Source: Bacteroidales bacterium (GTDB taxonomy: Bacteria > Bacteroidota > Bacteroidia > Bacteroidales > JAAUTT01). From it: a stretch of DNA of 8,649 bases. This document shows, one piece after another, positions 7,299-8,649 of the stretch. The notes below the pieces were generated by a model. That model saw only the letters and a program-made list of their open reading frames with translations, was not told the origin of the DNA and did no database searches. Location of the stretch: the NCBI GenBank assembly GCA_012031335.1, contig JAAUTT010000141.1, positions 1 through 8,649 of the forward strand. The letters run 5' to 3'. The stretch's first letter is position 1. Each line of letters starts with the position of its first letter. Made by a program: the position numbers and the translations under genes.

Positions 7299-8649
7299 TT
7301 ATTCCAGCTTGTTTTTTTGTATTAAAATACTTTTCAGTTCATCAAGGTAATTGTCTATATCTCCAGCTCCCATGGTGAGTACAATATCTTTTGTATCAAT
7401 ATCTTTTACAACATTTATTAGTTCCTGCTTTGTGCATAAAATTTTATCAGGGTTTTGAATTTTATCAAAGATGATGGAAGATGTAACACCTGGAATTGGC
7501 AATTCCTGGCAGGATATATATCCAAAAGTATAACCTGATCGAGTAAATCGAGACTTTTTGCGAATTCCGATGCAAAGTCGTGAGTTCGGGAATATAGGTG
7601 TGGTTGAAATATTCCGGTTACCTTTTTATCAGGATAAAGATCCTTCACCGACTGTATAGTGTATCTGAGTTCTTCCGGATGATGAGCGTAATCGTCGATT
7701 AACATAAAGTTTTTATGGCGGATATGAAAATCGAAACGACGTTTAACGCCAATGAACGATTCCGATGCTTTATATATTTCATCCTTATATACGCCTGCCA
7801 GTAAAGCCATGGAGATTGCTGCAACCGAATTCTCAACATTTAGCAGGCCCGGAAATCCGAGTTTTATATCTTCAAGTATTCCGAAAGGAGTGTTCAGATT
7901 GAAGTGATACAAACCGTCCCGTGCCTGAATATTAGAAGCGAAAAAATCAGCTTTTTCGTCCAGAGAATAGGAGTAAACATTTATACCTGAAGGATTACCC
8001 GCATTGAGACCTTTTTTGATAACCAAAGAACCCCCTTCTTTAATCTGAGAAACAAACTGACGGAAAGCTTTTATTACTTCCTCGTGTGTGCCGTAAATAT
8101 CCAGATGATCGGCATCCATTGCAGTTATCACAGCTTGTTTGGGATGTAACTGAAGGAAAGACCGGTCGTACTCGTCGGCTTCGGCTATAACCCATTTACT
8201 GTTGGCTGAGAGTAACAAATTCGAGTTGTAATTCTGGGAAATTCCACCAAGAAACGCATTGCAATCGAGGTGAGATTGTTTCAACAGATGGGCAGTCATG
8301 GCCGAAGTGGTTGTTTTACCATGTGTGCCCGATATGGCTATAACATCTCCCGAGCGTGAAATGAGTCCCAGAATCTCGGCTCGTTTCTGAATAATAAAAC
8401 CTTTATTTCTGAAAGCCTGATATTCCTGATGATCGGAAGGTACGGCAGGAGTATAGATAACCAGTGTCTTTTCTTTATCCGTAAATGAAGCGGGGATAGC
8501 GCTCATATTATCGGTATAATGAATCTGCATTCCTTCCTGTTCGAGTTGCTGTGTCAAAGGAGTCGAGGTTCGGTCGTAGCCGGCAATATTCTTTCCTCGC
8601 GATTTGAAATACCGGGCCAGGGCACTCATGCCTATTCCGCCGATGCCTA
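7299..8649 (-). CDS. murC: UDP-N-acetylmuramate--L-alanine ligase MurC (partial, frameshifted as read)
   Basis: MurC joins L-alanine to UDP-MurNAc with ATP, the first amino-acid step of cytoplasmic peptidoglycan precursor synthesis. The 5' end lies beyond base 8649. The visible frame starts at GIGGIGMSALARYFK, the UDP-binding glycine loop, so about a dozen N-terminal residues are missing. Further motifs are the ATP P-loop AISGTHGKTTTSAM, EADEYDRSFLQLHP, DADHLDIYGTHEEV, DDYAHHPEELRY and FQPHLYSRTHDFA. The frame fails after LLDIYPAR. One missing G in the GG pair at 7505-7506 (C on the plus strand) restores ELPIPGVTSSIIF and continues to the C-terminal VLTMGAGDIDNYLDELKS, ending at TAA 7299. The repaired visible part is 449 residues. 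It is the first visible gene of the murC-ftsQ-ftsA-ftsZ run; the murC-ftsQ gap is 5 nt. Confidence 0.96.

Noticed and set aside
838..7510. Programmed ribosomal frameshifting as an explanation for the split genes
   Set aside because: The shifts differ in direction, occur in unrelated genes, include a net +3 compensated pair, and lack a shared slippery heptamer with a downstream structure. Homopolymer error explains all of them.
447..8649. A degraded, pseudogenised dcw cluster
   Set aside because: Apart from the single- or double-base indels the proteins are well conserved to their last residues, and the genes are essential.
1..8649. CRISPR arrays, tRNA or rRNA genes, insertion sequences, toxin-antitoxin or defence genes
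   Set aside because: No spaced direct repeats, cloverleaf sequences, transposase motifs or terminal inverted repeats were seen; the region is core chromosome.

Overview
The window comes from a Bacteroidota chromosome, probably close to Bacteroidales/Marinilabiliales. The evidence is the gene content and order (murC-ftsQ-ftsA-ftsZ-yqeY), a FtsZ tail reading RLRPNNSYLHDNVD, a FtsQ tail reading VVCTKR, a large membrane-anchored parvulin of PpiD/SurA type, and moderately AT-rich DNA with long A/T runs. The species assignment is inference; no rRNA or tRNA gene is present.

Layout. The left part is on the plus strand: the last 41 codons of an LptC-like gene (1-126), a 63-residue two-helix membrane protein overlapping it (119-310), an AT-rich spacer, then a ppiD-like peptidyl-prolyl isomerase gene (447-2554) closed by a clear intrinsic terminator (2578-2611). 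The right part is on the minus strand and is the end of the division and cell-wall (dcw) cluster. In transcription order it holds murC (8649-7299, running off the window edge), ftsQ (7293-6506), ftsA (6500-5126), ftsZ (5105-3631) and yqeY (3543-3094), followed by a GC-rich hairpin with a T-tract (2987-2959). Beyond it, convergent with ppiD, lies an unrecognised 85-residue gene (2901-2644).

How the genes work together. MurC makes UDP-MurNAc-L-Ala for peptidoglycan. FtsQ links the divisome to the periplasm. FtsA anchors FtsZ to the membrane, and FtsZ forms the cytokinetic ring. The spacings (5 nt murC/ftsQ, 5 nt ftsQ/ftsA, 20 nt ftsA/ftsZ, 87 nt ftsZ/yqeY) indicate one transcript. LptC and PpiD both serve envelope biogenesis (LPS export and outer-membrane protein folding).

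Main observation. No new biological system is visible. What stands out is that five conserved genes (ppiD, ftsZ, ftsA, ftsQ, murC) are broken by small indels, nearly all in short homopolymer runs. In every case shifting by one or two bases restores the family's sequence without a gap. I count about eight such sites in 8.6 kb. Most of these genes are essential, so uncorrected sequencing or assembly errors are far more likely than real pseudogenes. Gene coordinates below are for the reconstructed genes.
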